This document shows, piece after piece, positions 12,659 through 26,700 of a DNA stretch of 64,000 bases (within the stretch, counting starts at the first letter, position 1; each line of letters opens with the position of its first letter). The stretch is from positions 23,932,001 through 23,996,000 of the forward strand of contig OZ038526.1 of the NCBI GenBank assembly GCA_964036665.1, read 5' to 3'. Origin of the DNA: Gordius sp. MW1. Taxonomy: Eukaryota; Nematomorpha; Gordioida; Gordea; Gordiidae. The position numbers and the translations under genes are program-made. Below the pieces are notes generated by a model. It had not been told where the DNA came from. It did not search any database and worked only from the letters and a program-made list of their open reading frames with translations.

Positions 12659-12942
12659 TTTAGAAGTTGAGATTGTTTTTAAGAGAAATAATTGAGAATT
12701 AAATATCTTCTTATTAGAAAACACGCACTCGGGACATAAATTTTTTGTATAGATAATGTTAAGTCGATTTCATCTAAAATTAAATGTCAAATTAATTAAG
12801 ATAATATATTATTTCTATATACACACACAAGACTCCTATTAATATTTTTTCCATATAATTTGAAAAAAAAATCATTTTTTTGTCAATGGGGAGGGGGTCC
12901 TAACCCGAAACCCCTCCCCTTGTCTACGCTACTGTTTAGAAA

Positions 12943-14271
12943 TTTAAAAGACTTTAAAGGTATTTTTTAACTACATGAACCTTCAGGCTTAGGTTACAAG
13001 ACACAGGTTTTTATCATCGACGCAAAGATTTAAAACACAATTTGCCATGGGCAACTATCTTTGGATGATGCAAGTATGTTCACGTTTAAAGGTAAATTTT
13101 AATCGCAAAAGTCAACAGGAAATAAAATATATAATGATTAGTTTTAAAGAGCTAGAATGAACTCAAATATATAATGGTTAACAGGGGTGCAAGACGTAAT
13201 GGCTGAAATTACGGATGGGCCGAACACATAGGACAATAACTAAAAAGACTCTTTTATAAAACGTTATTGAGTCACATGGACAATTTATTAGAGCTAGAGG
13301 AGTAAACAAACTTAGTAACATCACCCCCAAAAGAATCTTGTGATAAATTTTTTAATGATCCTCTTCCTTACGCTACTTAATGTTAGATAAAACGACTATG
13401 GGGCGAGCGATGTTATTAATATAGCACCCTAGCGTGCGATATAAATATAATTTCTAGCTATACATCTAAAGCTTACATTACCTATGCATGAGTGCACAGA
13501 ACAGCACACAGCGTGTTGTTGCCAATAACAAGTTGGCCCCCCATAAACAAATATCTGATGGCACATCCAATCCAAGCCTATATGACAAAGTGATATACTA
13601 CTCTTGGTTTGCACCACACCCACATTGAAAGAACTCAAAAGAAGAGACTAGCACTTATGATATGGCTATTATATGCACATAATAATATCACTCTAGCAGA
13701 TGCCTCGGCGCGCCCGCATCATTTAAGTTGGATATTGATAATAAGAAGTTCATTTATAAATCAAATACATTAGTTGTAGCTCCAATGAAAAAGAAAGGTA
13801 GTTGTTTAAAGATTAGTGGAGTCACTTAAGACACCGTGTAAAGTAGGGCGGGATGGAAACAAAAGAGAATAACGTTGACCAAGCATAGAATTGATACACA
13901 AGATAAAGTGCGAGCTAAAGCTGAGCTGGTGCAAACTGCTATCCCAGGAGAAATTATAAGAAGTAGATAACTATCATGTATGACAATCAGCTAAAGTAAA
14001 TATAGTCGCTTCCGAAGTCAGGCGAGTACAATTAGTTTAAAAAATATTAGGCTTGACCAAACTTGCTTACACCAAAATGGATAAAATTAAAAATTTTGGT
14101 TTTTAAAAATGTTAGAAAAATGATCAGCTCATTGATATAATATACACATACTTTAAAATCTGAATTCTAAAAGGTTAGCAAATTTTTTCAATCAATCAAG
14201 ATTTTATAATAATTAATTAAGCAAAGGTTAATAGGGACCATTTTAGACTATTGTATCTTTCTAAAGATGAA
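12943..14271. other. Unassigned AT-rich sequence
   Basis: I see no convincing exon, RNA gene or bounded repeat here. Short open frames have no recognisable motif. Confidence 0.4.
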
Positions 14272-14279
14272 GCTGTTAC

Positions 14280-14919
14280 CAGGGGTTTGAACCCACCCAA
14301 AATAAATTCGTGTTCGGGTTTGGCATTAATTTTGAAATCGGGTTCGTGTTCGGGTTTAAGGGATTGGGTTCGGGTTCAAGAAATTATATTATCCTAATAA
14401 TACATTTTTACCTTCAAAAAATTATTGAATAGTTAACTTAATTTTTAAATAGCACCTAATTAAATTCACATGCCAATTATTTTTTCTCATTGTGCATATG
14501 TATTTATTGAATTTTTAATGTTCTAATTTATGTTTGGATTTAAAAGCAATAAAAATATAATTAATTAATATTTACAAATTTTTATGGAGTTATTATTAAC
14601 TTTTTAAAAACTGTTATTATAATTAAAAACCATACCATATCAATTATATATATAATACTTACAAATAATTCTTGAGATAATTAGTATCGATTAATGAATG
14701 AAAAATGCCTGAAACATAAAAATATTGAAATTACAATCGTATGGTTTACGTTACATTGTCATGATGGAGAAAACTGAGATATTCAATTCACAATATATTT
14801 TGAATTAAAAACCCGAACCCTTTTTTGTATTCATCGGGTTCGGGTTTAAGGGTGTTTTTAAAAATGGGTTCGGGTTCTGTAAAACATCGGGTTTTACCCG
14901 GTTTCAGGACAAACCCCTG
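14280..14919. mobile_element. hAT MITE with CGGGTTCGGGT-type internal repeats, copy 1
   Basis: Ends CAGGGGTTTGAACCC and GGACAAACCCCTG are imperfect inverted repeats. The perfect 8-bp target duplication GCTGTTAC is at 14272-14279 and 14920-14927. Multiple GGGTTCGGGTT-like motifs lie in both subterminal regions, as expected of transposase binding arrays. No coding frame. Confidence 0.85.
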
Positions 14920-15032
14920 GCTGTTACTATATGTTTCAATTAATCATATATTATTTAAAATTATTCTAACCTTAACATAATAATAAATGTATTTATCGAA
15001 AAACAACACAATAAAGCCTTGGTTGTTAATAG

Positions 15033-15549
15033 CAGGGGTTTGAACCCGCCCAAAATAAAATCGGGTTCGTGTTCGGCATAAATTTTAAAATCGGGTTCGG
15101 GTTTAAGGAATTGGGTTCGGGTACAGGAATTCAGGAAATTATATTATACTAATAATACATTTTTACCTTTAAAAAATTACTGATAACTTAGTTTTTAAAT
15201 AGCACTTAATTGAAATTGCCAATTATTTCATCTCATTGTGCATATGTATTTATTGAATTTTTAATGTTTTTTTTTATTTTTGGATTTAAAAGCAATAAAA
15301 ATATAATTAATAAAAGCCATACCATATTATAAATTACATAAAAATATTGAAATTACAATCGTATGGTTTTCGTTACATTGTCATGATAGAGAAAACTGGG
15401 ATATTCAATTCACAATATATTTTTGAATTAAAAACCCGAACCCGAAACCTTTTTTGTAATCATCGGATTCGGGTTTTAAGGGTATTTTTAAAAATGGGTT
15501 CGGGTTCTGTAAAACATCGGGTTTTACCCGGTTTCAGGACAAACCCCTG
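15033..15549. mobile_element. hAT MITE copy 2, part of a direct duplication
   Basis: Same ends as the copy at 14280-14919, but internally shortened. It is followed by the same 113-bp flank that follows copy 1 (14920-15032 and 15550-15663), so the pair is a tandem segmental duplication rather than two independent insertions. The left flank GTTAATAG is not the right-hand GCTGTTAC, consistent with that. Confidence 0.8.
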
Positions 15550-15663
15550 GCTGTTACTATATATGTTTCAATTAATCATATATTATTTAAAATTATTCTA
15601 ACCTTAGAATAATAATAAATGTATTTATCGAAAAACAACACAATAAAGCCTTGGTTGTTAATA

Positions 15664-15792
15664 GTGTTGTAAAAAGGGCTCTGGGTTTTGTTTGGTCGAC
15701 CTTTGGTACGACAAGACCAAAGCGTTTAAGGTCAAACCTATGGTCTGTTTATGTTATGTGGACCAAACAAAACCCCGCCCATTTAACAACAC
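15664..15792. mobile_element. Palindromic MITE with TA target, copy 1
   Basis: Inverted ends GTGTTGTAAAAAGGGCT and ...AACAACAC are flanked by TA on both sides. The body is almost a perfect long palindrome containing GGTCGACC-type motifs. It is the first of about seven related copies in this window. TA flanks suggest mobilisation by a Tc1/mariner-type transposase; this is inference, as no transposase is present. Confidence 0.8.
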
Positions 15793-15962
15793 TAGCTGTT
15801 AGCATTCAAGCCTTTCCTAATCAAAAAATAACACATATATATATATCACATTTATTGATGCAAAATATTATCCAATAATTATTATTAAGCAAGCTGATTT
15901 AAAATTATCGTATGAATTCTAATAATTTAAGTTCAGGAAACCTTTAAAATAAAAAACTTTCC

Positions 15963-15968
15963 TTTATT
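15963..15968 (-). promoter_or_regulatory. Candidate polyadenylation signal of INCENP
   Basis: AATAAA on the minus strand, 227 nt after the INCENP stop. It is the nearest canonical signal I found downstream. Confidence 0.35.
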
Positions 15969-16194
15969 CAGATTAGAAATGCGTGAAATATGGAAAATGC
16001 ACTGACAGGAGGGGTACAAGATGTTATTATAAACAATCTTTTTAAAGATTATAGGTATACATATTATAAGAATGTCACATCAAGCTATGATCTAAAAACA
16101 TAATGTTTGAATGTGGTGTAAATTTAGAGTGACTATAAATATTTTCATAAAGTTCGCACTTCATATATATATATTATGTTGGGTAAAAAAAGTG

Positions 16195-19100
16195 TTAGTG
16201 TTTGTTTTTCTTAGATGGGTGATGGTGAGGCCTAAGGAGATTGGGTGGTGTATCCCAAAGGGCAGAACTGCCCCGGACCTCTGAGGTGGGGTGACGTAAG
16301 GATGATTTATTCCCTTTTCGAGCAAATATGCTAGAATTGTGGGGCGTGGTACTAGCTCCTGCAAATAGAGCGCTCTCGTTCACCATATCTCCCCCCTCGT
16401 TTACTCGAGGTCCAAATTCCATCATCATTACGGCCTCCTTTAAACTTGGCCCTAAGCATGGTTGCGATTCGTAATATAAATTTAACGCTTTGTTATTTTT
16501 ATAATAAATAGGTAAACAACGTAAGAAGTAAAATGCATGAGTTTTCTTTTACTTACAATAGATTTTAATAGTTTTAGAGCTGAAATGCTCATTTATGGCT
16601 AAATATAAAAATGAGAGTCAAATACATTTTTAAAGCTTTTGCTGAATCATTGCCTCTTCGAGAAGAAAATCTTGTAATTTATAACAAATGTATTTTAGTC
16701 GCTTTATGTTAATATACATTGATCAATGTACAAATAAGTTTATCCAATTTTGAAAAAGATAAGTGGTTAGAGCTGATTAAGTCGCCCAAAAGTACGAGTA
16801 TCTTATGATACTTTTTGAGCTTACGACGGTTGAGTCAACTTGAAAAGCACAATTAGGATATTAGCAAAGGTGATGCTTTATCCATAGTCAAATTAATTTG
16901 TAATTAAAGAATAATGTGATAAAGAAGTTCCATTACACGTGCAATACTAAATAGCAAATTTAAAGAGGTTAATTCGTATAAATAACTTTAATTACGATTG
17001 AATCATTTGATTTGTTGTTTAAGCTCATTAAATGAACGTTACATAATTGTGATCAAGAAGGTTTAAGATTTTAAAGTCCTTATGTTGTGAGGTAAATTTT
17101 ATTTAGTTTAAGTAGACAAAAACAGTGTTTGCCAGGCCTAGTCCCTTCTTATCATATTCCAAAGCGGATAAAAGTTAAATTAAAAGCAAGGATTTAAGGA
17201 ATACCGTAGGCCCATTTGGGTTTTGGCTTTTTAGGGTGTGTTTCGTCGTCGCTAGACTGATCACTCATGAAATCGTCAATGTTGTAGTTGCTGGATCGCC
17301 GCCTAAAAACGCTAGTTCGAACCGTTTTAGACCTGTAGGGACCGTTTAAAAGAGTTATTGTACAATAATATAAAGGTCACCACCTCATCAAAATGAAAAA
17401 CTTTAAAAAGTAGCCGTTTTTTTCATTATAGATCTCGTTTTTATACCTTTCAATTTAATAATGCAATTCAGGACGTTTAAGGAGTGAGCTTTAAAGAATT
17501 ATACTAAGACTGAGAGCCATATACAAGGGCATAGGAAAGGGAAGGAGGGGCGGCTGCCCCCTATAAATTCAAATAGTCTAAAAAGTTTATTAATATTATA
17601 GCTAAGAATTCAACAAATTTTCATTTTGCCCCTCCTTAAATCATTATTGCCCCCTCTAATTGAAATGCTGGCTACGCCCATGTTTTAATCTATAAAACTC
17701 ACGGACTTTATTAAAACAATTTTTTAATATTACGCACTAATCAGGTGCCCAAACCCTAATGCCTACTGGTTTGTCTTATCGCCGCAATAAATAAAATTCC
17801 TCGATAACTTCATATATCAGTCAGAGTATCTACCTGTAGGGTGTCCTCTTTTCCGTATAAGTTTGACTCGTGTTCAAGCCTAAGGTCGGCCCCGGTGCCG
17901 GTTTAAGGGCGGCCTGACCAGCCATGGGCTTGTAGTCCGCGGTGCCCCGTTTGTGGGTGCTCAAACTTTCGTGCAGTTTAGAAACGTTTCCACCAACCTC
18001 GCCCTTGTAGATGGAGGCACATTTTTTGTGATTGCTCGCCATAACCGAGCTCGTTGGGTTGAGGAGTAGGCTATTCGTAGAGTACAGCGATAGATTGTAA
18101 GGTTCCCTCGACGTGTTGTGGTGTGCGCCGAGGTATATACTTTTGGGTTTGAGGGATGTCTCGGAGCCATTCCCCCCTTGATCTAAGCTCGTGTGGGGTT
18201 TGGTCGGTGCTTTACTAGGTGCTCCGCCTAATTTTTTCAACGGAACCACCACGTCCTGCAAGTCTTCGATCACGACGTGGGCCTTTTTACTTGGCTATAC
18301 AAACGAATATTATTTGTAAAAAAATGATTTAAATGGTTTACAATTTTTGATGCGGTTTAAAGCTGCATGTAATTTCAAAAATTTTAAATGTCTAAAAAGT
18401 ACTAATATTTCCTTAATTAATTATGCTTTATGCCGGATTTCGTTGTTTATAATTTACCAAGTAAAGAGAGGTTTATCAAAAATTATTAAGCATTATTTAC
18501 ATGACTGATATCGCATCTATAAAAAATTAGTAATAAAATAAAAGCTAAGAGCCCTAAAAGTACCTAATATAATTAAATTATTGAAATTTATCCAGCAATA
18601 AAATCACTATACTTATAATATTATACGTGTTAACGTTAAACCACATTTATTACCTGCAAAGACCTATATAAATGTCCAGATCGCCTAGTTTAAAGGGTAA
18701 ACACTCAAATCAGAGAATGGCATCTAAATATTTGGCTAGCAGAGAAACTCCCTATATAAAGTCACGTATTTTAACAGTGCATAGGATGGCGGATTACATA
18801 ATATGTCTAATGCTATAGCTTAGCGAATTTCCACCATAGGGATGCTATCACTAATCTGTGATAAATCTGCTGATTACGCAAGGCATGGCGGCAAAATAAA
18901 AGTTACCTTTTCAATATGATTTTTCTGAAGGCGTATTTTGGGGTATGAAGGCGAGTCATAGACGGGTGACATGGGAATTGGATCCAATAGTTTTGATAAA
19001 GGGATCGAGGGATTCAATTTGAGATACTTTTCTTTACCCTGAAACAGAAATAGAGCAAACAATATTATATGAAACTTAGGAAACAACGAAATCACAAAAA

Positions 19101-20689
19101 TGCTACAAAGTTGTTAACATATCCAATACTCAAAACACGTTTATGCTAAGAGTATATTAGAACCGTAGTAATAACTAAAAGTTCAACAAAACTAGAACTA
19201 TCAATTGAAAACTTACGAAGGCTTCAAGGGGTTTAAGTGATGGATAGGAAGGTGCGACATTTCCAGAGGGTGTGGGAATTGCGTTCGGCTTGCTAATTTT
19301 GGGCCTGCGATAAAAAAGGACATTTATCATTGTACCCGTAAAAATTGGGAAAATCCAAAGTGCACATACTTTATTTCGGGGATATCGTCGAAAAGTAGGC
19401 TATCTACGGTGTTTTCCGAATGAGGCTGAGATTTTGCGGCATCAGCTAAGAAAATTTAGTCATAACAAAATTTTGCAAATCTCAACTGAAAAGGTTAATT
19501 TGTGATTCACCTGCTAATCATCTTAATTTTATATTTAAATATAAGATAGTTTAATAATAACCCCTTTCAGGAGTGCCGCAATTAAATTAAAAGTATCCTC
19601 TAATTAGCGCCATCTATAGGCAAATTTAGAGACTAATTTGAACTATACACATTCCTGAAAGGGGTTATTATCTTCTGACTATTATCGAAAACCCGCAATT
19701 TATTAACTAATTTCTAATATAATAGAAGATAGAATTTATTGATACATATCTAATTGTAACACAATTAATATAAAACGCAACAATTATAACATATTAATAA
19801 AAGAGCGTTTATAAGTAATATGTCCTTCTTACTCTTTAAAAATAGACCAGGAATCCGAAAAAGATATAAAATTAAATTTTTCAATTGAAATAGCGATTGC
19901 ATTATAAAAATGCGGGCGAATTTCATGTCTAATTTAATAATGTTACAATAACACGAATCATCATATTACACCACACTATAAAATTCCAAATTTATTTTCA
20001 TTCAATACCTTCTCAATGTAGCGGACTAAATATTACGGCAAAAACATGGGTAAAATTCCAAGGAAGTGCCAGGTAGAGGAGGGCTTAATTGCAGATTTAA
20101 TTTGAAAGTCAGTGCCGGTTAAAGGAGCAGTACAAAAATCAATCGGGCACAAAAACAATAATGGAATTTAAGCTCGGGGCGAGGTCGAAAAAAGTAAAGT
20201 CAATCAGCGGTCATAAGCTAGTGTATTTGCGAAAGCCAAATAAAAGTCTTATTGAACCCGTATAAGTTTCCACGGCGATTATTTAAAAATTAAGAGTTGA
20301 ACAGGACGGCGGACGGACAACCAAAAGCGAGCCCATAAATTGCGTAGCAATTAATAAATTAAAGATAACATTAAAAGCTTTACTCGATGAAAAAGTGGAG
20401 GTCGAGGTCATGGGATTTGAAGGGATGATTTCGGGGGAGATGGCTGTCCTATCCAGGGTAATTACGGGATAGGGGGAAGGAATAGTTTTTTCCAAACTCA
20501 TATCAGCAAAAGATTTCTTTTTCATTTCGAGGCCTGGCTCCCCACCCATACCTGGAAGGATGATGGGGGGTGAGATAAGTGATGGTGTAGTAGGAGATAT
20601 TCGGCTCGGCTTTTGTGGCTCCCTACAAAACGAAGCTCAAAGTTAGTGTTGCAATTGAAAATAAGTCTAAGTTTTAATTCTCCCCTAAT

Positions 20690-20720
<31 letters not shown>

Positions 20721-23700
20721 ACACGAATTTGTAATTTATTATTTAAAATTTCGTAATTCCCTAATAAACGTAAATAACTACTTGCTTGACGTATCCTAGT
20801 TAAATTTAGTCCAAAATGGCACTTTGAGCGCTAATTAAACCTTCTGATAAAGTAGATTAAATCATTTAACATCGTTAAAGACTAAAACAAATGAGTCGCC
20901 TAGTTAAATTAAAAAGGTTCTAAATCGAATTATTAATCATTATATTGGAAAAGAAATCAATTTAATACAAATTTGAAAGCCAATATTCTTAAGTTTTCAA
21001 GTTGCACGATAATAAATTTATCCATTTAATACAAAATATGTTGAGCCTCGCGTCGGGTCAGGCAAAACGATAACAAACTAAGTTGAACATTCTTCATAAT
21101 TAACTTTAGAATACTTGAGAATAACTTAGGCTAAAATTATTCACAAAATTTAAAACCCAACATTAACAATTTATAATAGGCGTATATTCGTTAAGAAATT
21201 TTATATGGAGGAAGGTAAATCAAATTTAGTTAAATAGTTAAGTATAAAAAGTTTCAGCTAAATGTCACAAATCACGATAAACCAAAATTCAACGGCCTAG
21301 CTAAGTAAATGCACCGGGGGGAAAACGTTGTAACCAATACTTACTTGTAAGGTTCTGACATGGGATTTGATCCGTGGAGTTGGTGAGAATCGGGACAATC
21401 TCCAGCGATAATTCCCTGAACCGAGGGGCAAAGGGGGACTTTAATTTCGCTAAAGACGACAGGAGGGGCTTGTGCCAGTCTGACAACCTTCTTACCCTGA
21501 CCCCTAATTCCGTAGCCCGGGGGTGGTGATGGGGATTGGATGGTAGCCATCTTTTTACCAATTCCCTCGGGGTTTACCTTCGCTCTTAGGGGTGTTTTAT
21601 TGATTTGGGGTGTTGAGAGGTGAACTTGTGTGGGTAAGGCGGCTTGGGTGGTAACTACGGACAGGGCTCGTAGCTCTTTAACCCTCTCGGCCTTGCGTTC
21701 CCTTTGGCTAAAGGAGGTAAGGAATGTGAGAATAATGCTTAAAAAACCAAAGAGTCTTACAAATTTTATAAAATTACCAATTTTGTTGAGATAAATAAAT
21801 TAGGAAGCTAAGAATTGTAAATATTCGCGAAAAATTCCGCTATGGCTAATGAATAATATTTATAGATAGTTATGCCGATTTTCTATCCTAAAAAAACGAT
21901 TCGCAATTATCATGGGATAGTAAAGTTTCCCTATTTTTTTTTTAATAATTTGTAAAGCTTGGGGGCCAAGATTACATACAAATTGAGCCTGGAAAGAGTT
22001 CGCTTTTATAGAAAATCTTTATATAAAATGGCAAATTCATAAATTTCCCAGTTCTAATAAGGGCGAAATTCCGTGAACCTTATAAACTACGTCTTAAATA
22101 CATAATTTAATACTATATATAAAAAAGCTTAAGGGGTTTGATGAGTGATAGCTTATAAACGCTAATAAAAAAATTTAACAATCGTTGATTTAGCTTTTCA
22201 AGTGAACGTTTGAAATGGAATGATCACGACATACGCACGCTTAGAAGGAGAAATTTAAAGGTTCTCCAGATGTGACTACTATAATAATGACCAGACAAAA
22301 TAGTGTAACTATGCCAAGATTGATATTGCTAGACATCATTCTTAATTCGTTTTAAAAAATTCATTATGGATGGGAGTCATTACACAGGTATTTTAATTTA
22401 CAAATTTTAATAAAATGCCTCCAAGTGTGTATTTCGATTCGACGAGCCTAATAGTCCGCGAAATGCTGAAATTATACGAATACACAGAAAAATGCACGAT
22501 TAATTCTTAATCTCAACCCCCATCAAAATTAAATCAAGCTACGATCTACACTTAAAACTTTCCATCAACCCCTCTCTAAATTCCACAAAAATTGCACTCA
22601 ATACTCGCATGATATTCCGCAATTTTATATAACAATTAACAATTAAAGGCCAGAAGTAAGGAAAATAAGAGTTACAGTTTAGCGTTCAACGCCTTTTCCT
22701 GCAAAAGTTTTTCCTTCTTCATCAGAGCCGTTTCGTGCTTGAGATCAAAATCTTGCGTGGTGCGGAAAACCCCTTTAACAGAACCAGGTGTGTTGCAGCC
22801 AACCATTTTAGAAGCGGCTGTGAGAGTGGTAGGCGCAAGATTCTGGTAGGGATAAAGATAAACAAAGTATTAAAACGAAATAAAAGCTAAACAAATAAAT
22901 AATATCCCATAAAGTGTAAATAAAAAAATTAAATACCATGCCTGAATTGAGTGGAAGCTATATAATTTTTTAGGGGAAAAAAACGATGAGACTGCCTATC
23001 CCGTGCAAAACGATCTTTATATTAGTGTTGTGAAAACGGCTGGGTTTTGTTCGGTCGACTAACGGTCGACTCTGGTATGTTTTTCAACTTTCGACTAAAC
23101 CGAGTGGCAACAAACTAAGAAAAATAGACCAAAATATCTTTGGTATCGACTTAAGCCTAAAGCCGACCAAACGAAACCCAGCCGTTTTTACAACACTAGT
23201 TTATATGTTTGACGAGGGGGGAGCCTAATGCGATAATTACGTTCAAATTTTGAGTGGAGGGATATTTGTTGAGGTTGTAAGAAAAAGTGGCGCCGGTCTT
23301 CTTGAAATAAGGCTGAAGCGCGGGGCTGATGAGTGGCCGTTTAGGGGCGAGCCTGTTGTGTGAAAGACCTACTCGGCCCGGGGTGTGGCCTAGGTGTAGC
23401 TTAGGGGCGTTGCGGCCTATGCTTTTTGTAGCAGGTCGTGCTTTGGCCATTTCGGGCTGAGCCTTTGCAGGGATAGGTTTTTGATCCAAAGTCTATGCGT
23501 GTATATATAACAAATTTATACCCTTTAATGTAGTTAAATAGCTATGGCACAAAACACCGATATTCCGTGCTACATTCATTGAGCACAGATAAGGGCTTGT
23601 CTTAATATCGGATTCAGATTCAAATCGCGCGAATCTATCTTTGTCTAAATAAAAAATTTCTAATAGCTCTTTGTCGCACTAAAATGGTCAGCTTCTTTTA

Positions 23701-26700
23701 GATATTTGGATGAGTGGTGATGCTCGGCTATCCAGGCCTGACAGCCGTGTTGACGATGTGATTTTTAATCTTATGAAATTAGTGCTAGAGGCGGGATTGA
23801 ACCTGCGAGCTCTTGCTTAAAGACTAAACCTTTACCCAATCCGATTCAATTTCATGAGTCAAACTCGTTGTAATTATATATATTTCATTTTTTGATAGTT
23901 AAAAACGCTTTTTTTTGTTTATTTCAACTCTAGAGATTATTTAAACTTTGCTGATAAATAAAAATTTAAAACCTACAACATTTAAGCGGAAAATTTTTTC
24001 ATCTTATGCGCCTGAAATGTAAATCTGCGCTATGTTACCCGTACAACGATTTTTCCTGCGCAGCAAAATCGGATATTAAGACAAGCCCTAAGCTGTTTTG
24101 TAAACAACGACCTTTCTTTCTAATATTACGATCTTATAAACATCAACCAATTAATTCTGCCTAATTCGAAAATTAAGCAATCACCGAAGTAAGAGAGCAA
24201 ATGATTGACATATTTAATAAGACCTATAAATATATTAATATAGAAATGAAGGAATAAATATATGATCGAAAGTATAATATGAGCAATAACTAATAGGATG
24301 ATCTGATCATCTTGATATGATTAAGGATATATTATAAGAACTAAGGATAGATTCATTTGATAGTAATTTTAACTCTTATTTATAAATATACAAGGAAATG
24401 GTATGAAGGAATAAATAGAATATTAAGGATAATTACAATGAATCTTAATTATATAATAGGGCCAGGGGTAGGGACATATGAGACAAAATAATAATTAAAA
24501 AAAAGGTAATTACGGTTAAATCTGCAATGATTTCGGGTGTCTTCTTGCTCTCGACCCTGCTGTTAGCCAAACTCTCGATATTTTTGGCCATCATACTATC
24601 GATGAAAACGTGGCGCATGTGCAGGTTAGTTTCGTCCAGCGAGCTATGCTTCAGAATGCTGTGATTGTAGATGGTAGGTTTGGGTTTCACGATGCTGGGC
24701 TCCTGCTGAACCAAGCTATGCTGAGGTTGGGGGCTAGCTGACTTGTCCTGCTCGGGACGGGCGTTTATTGCTGGTGGTGTTGCCGCATCGATGGGCGTTA
24801 GTTTAACTTCCAACCTATGGGTCGAAGTGTTTTTGGGGCTCTCGGGCTGGGCATCTTGATGCCCTTGGGGCGTAGTTGACTGCTTCGTTTGCGAATAAAA
24901 ATTACGTGTAAAATGAATGCAGCCAACTAGAAGACAATAGGAGACGCTGAGTAAGCCATAGTGGTGTTGTAAAAACGGCTGGGTTTCGTTTGGTCGGCTT
25001 TTGGTTTTAGTCGACTAAACATAAACTGACCAACGATTTTTTGGCCTATTTTTCTTCGTCGACCAAAAGGCTTAGTCGAAATTTGAAAAACAAACCAAAG
25101 GTCGACCAAACAAAACCCAGCCGTTTTTACAACACTAAAGCATAGATTGCTAATGGGGCTTAGACTGCATTTCATTATCCCCCCCCTCTGGTGAGAGAGT
25201 AAAAAATAAGGGGGTGTTTTGCCCCCCCCCTCTCTGGTGAGAAAAAGGGTAAAAAATAGGGGGGGGGGCAAAACAACGGGACAAATAAAGGGAGGGGGGC
25301 AAAGTTCTTTATAATATATTTTAATTTTTTTATCACCTTTTTGGATTAATATATGATTGAAAAATATTGATTAGCATTTAAAACAACCCAGATCGATACC
25401 ACGGTTTATATCAATCCAATCTGCCAAATGCCCGGTTACTTACATCTATCTCAACCAGCAACCATGCCAACTTCTGCCATGCTAGTAACCGGCTTTAAGC
25501 GGCATGGTGCTGGTTATGATGATGGTAATGGTGGGAGATATGTGCCTATTACCAGGTTTAGCACTATACAAGCAGAACCAATGCAGAGCAGATTAACAAC
25601 ACTAGAGTAAGATGAATAAAGCGCTTTTTTTTAATTCATGACAAACATGACAGGCAAAAGCGAAGAAAGGAGCGCGTCTGTCACTGGGGACGGGGTGGGG
25701 TAGTGAGATGAATTTAAGAACTGAATTCTTGTTACACATTTTAGGAAGGACAAAAAAAATGCTTTGAGGAGGATGAGAGAGAAGGGTAACACTCAGAAAC
25801 AGTTGCAGACAAATGACAAGAATATTAATTACTAGCTGACCCGGCAAACGTTGTTTTGCCATTTGCCCGGGTGTATTCGCAGAATATGTATCATCTTATA
25901 GATAAATTTCAATAGATTAAGAATATATCAAATATAATTGGTAAGTGTATATTATGCAAATTTTTTTAAACAAATAGTTAAAGAGGGCCCAAGGCCCACC
26001 CAAGAGAGAAACCTGGCCCCCTTCCCCCCAAGGGAAAAATCTTTGGCCCCCTGGCCCTTCAAGCAATTTTTTTTAATTTTTTGTAATTAAGAAACAATAT
26101 CATAATTATTTGTTTCTGAATAAAACTTTTAACTCTGAACTTAATAATGTCCGAAGAACTGAGATATATCAACATTTATTGGCACTTTGTTGAAAGTATT
26201 TTCATTTTTCTCCTTATTTAACCCGCAAAATTGACGTGAAAAATAAGCAAAAAAATGACCTTGATTTAATGTTTGTTTCAAATCGTGTAAAGTTTCCATT
26301 TTCCGCAGCACATGCCTACATTTATCACACAACCCCCCCCCCAGGGAAAAATCTTTGGCCCTTCAAGCAAATGTTTTTTAATTTTTTGTAATTAAGAAAC
26401 AATATCATAATTATAATTATTTGTATCTGAATAAAACTTTTAAATCTGAACTTAATAATGTCCGAAGAACTGAGATATATCAACATTTATTGGCATTTTG
26501 TTAAAAGTATTTTCATTTTGATCCTTATTTTATTTAACCCGCAAAAAATGTGAAAATTAGATTTTTTAATTTATTTAGCCACGCAGGAGGGGACACGACC
26601 GTCCTATAATAATAATAATTGACGTGAAAAATAAGCAAAAAAATGACTTTGATTTAATGTTTGTTTCAAATCGTAAAAAGTTTCCATTTTCCGCAGCACA

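Larger units (their letters stand above)
11634..12934. mobile_element. hAT-type element with CATAGGCGTAGCC ends, long version
   Basis: The left end CATAGGCGTAGCCAGGATTG is followed by a G tract. The right end has a C-rich block followed by GTCTACGCTACTG. Flanks TTTAGAAG (11626-11633) and TTTAGAAA (12935-12942) form an 8-bp target duplication with one mismatch, which is the hAT signature. Ends match the short 165-180-bp family found at eight other places in the window, so this is a longer relative. It contains a separate TTAA-flanked element at 12074-12658. There is no transposase frame. Confidence 0.75.

Noticed and set aside
17195-17205. TAA at about 17197 directly after the IN-box as the terminus
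   Set aside because: A donor G|GTATTC precedes it, and the exon at 16451 supplies the expected downstream GSSALW motif in the matching phase.
17831-17834. TAG after TPYR as the end of INCENP
   Set aside because: It is part of the donor AG|GTAGAT; the next exon at 17302 encodes the diagnostic IN-box in the required phase.
22671-22842. Stop codon after NAKL at 22671 as the end of a shorter gene
   Set aside because: The TAA overlaps a donor (CT|GTAACT). Splicing to 21707 continues a charged helix in frame and leads to the IN-box.
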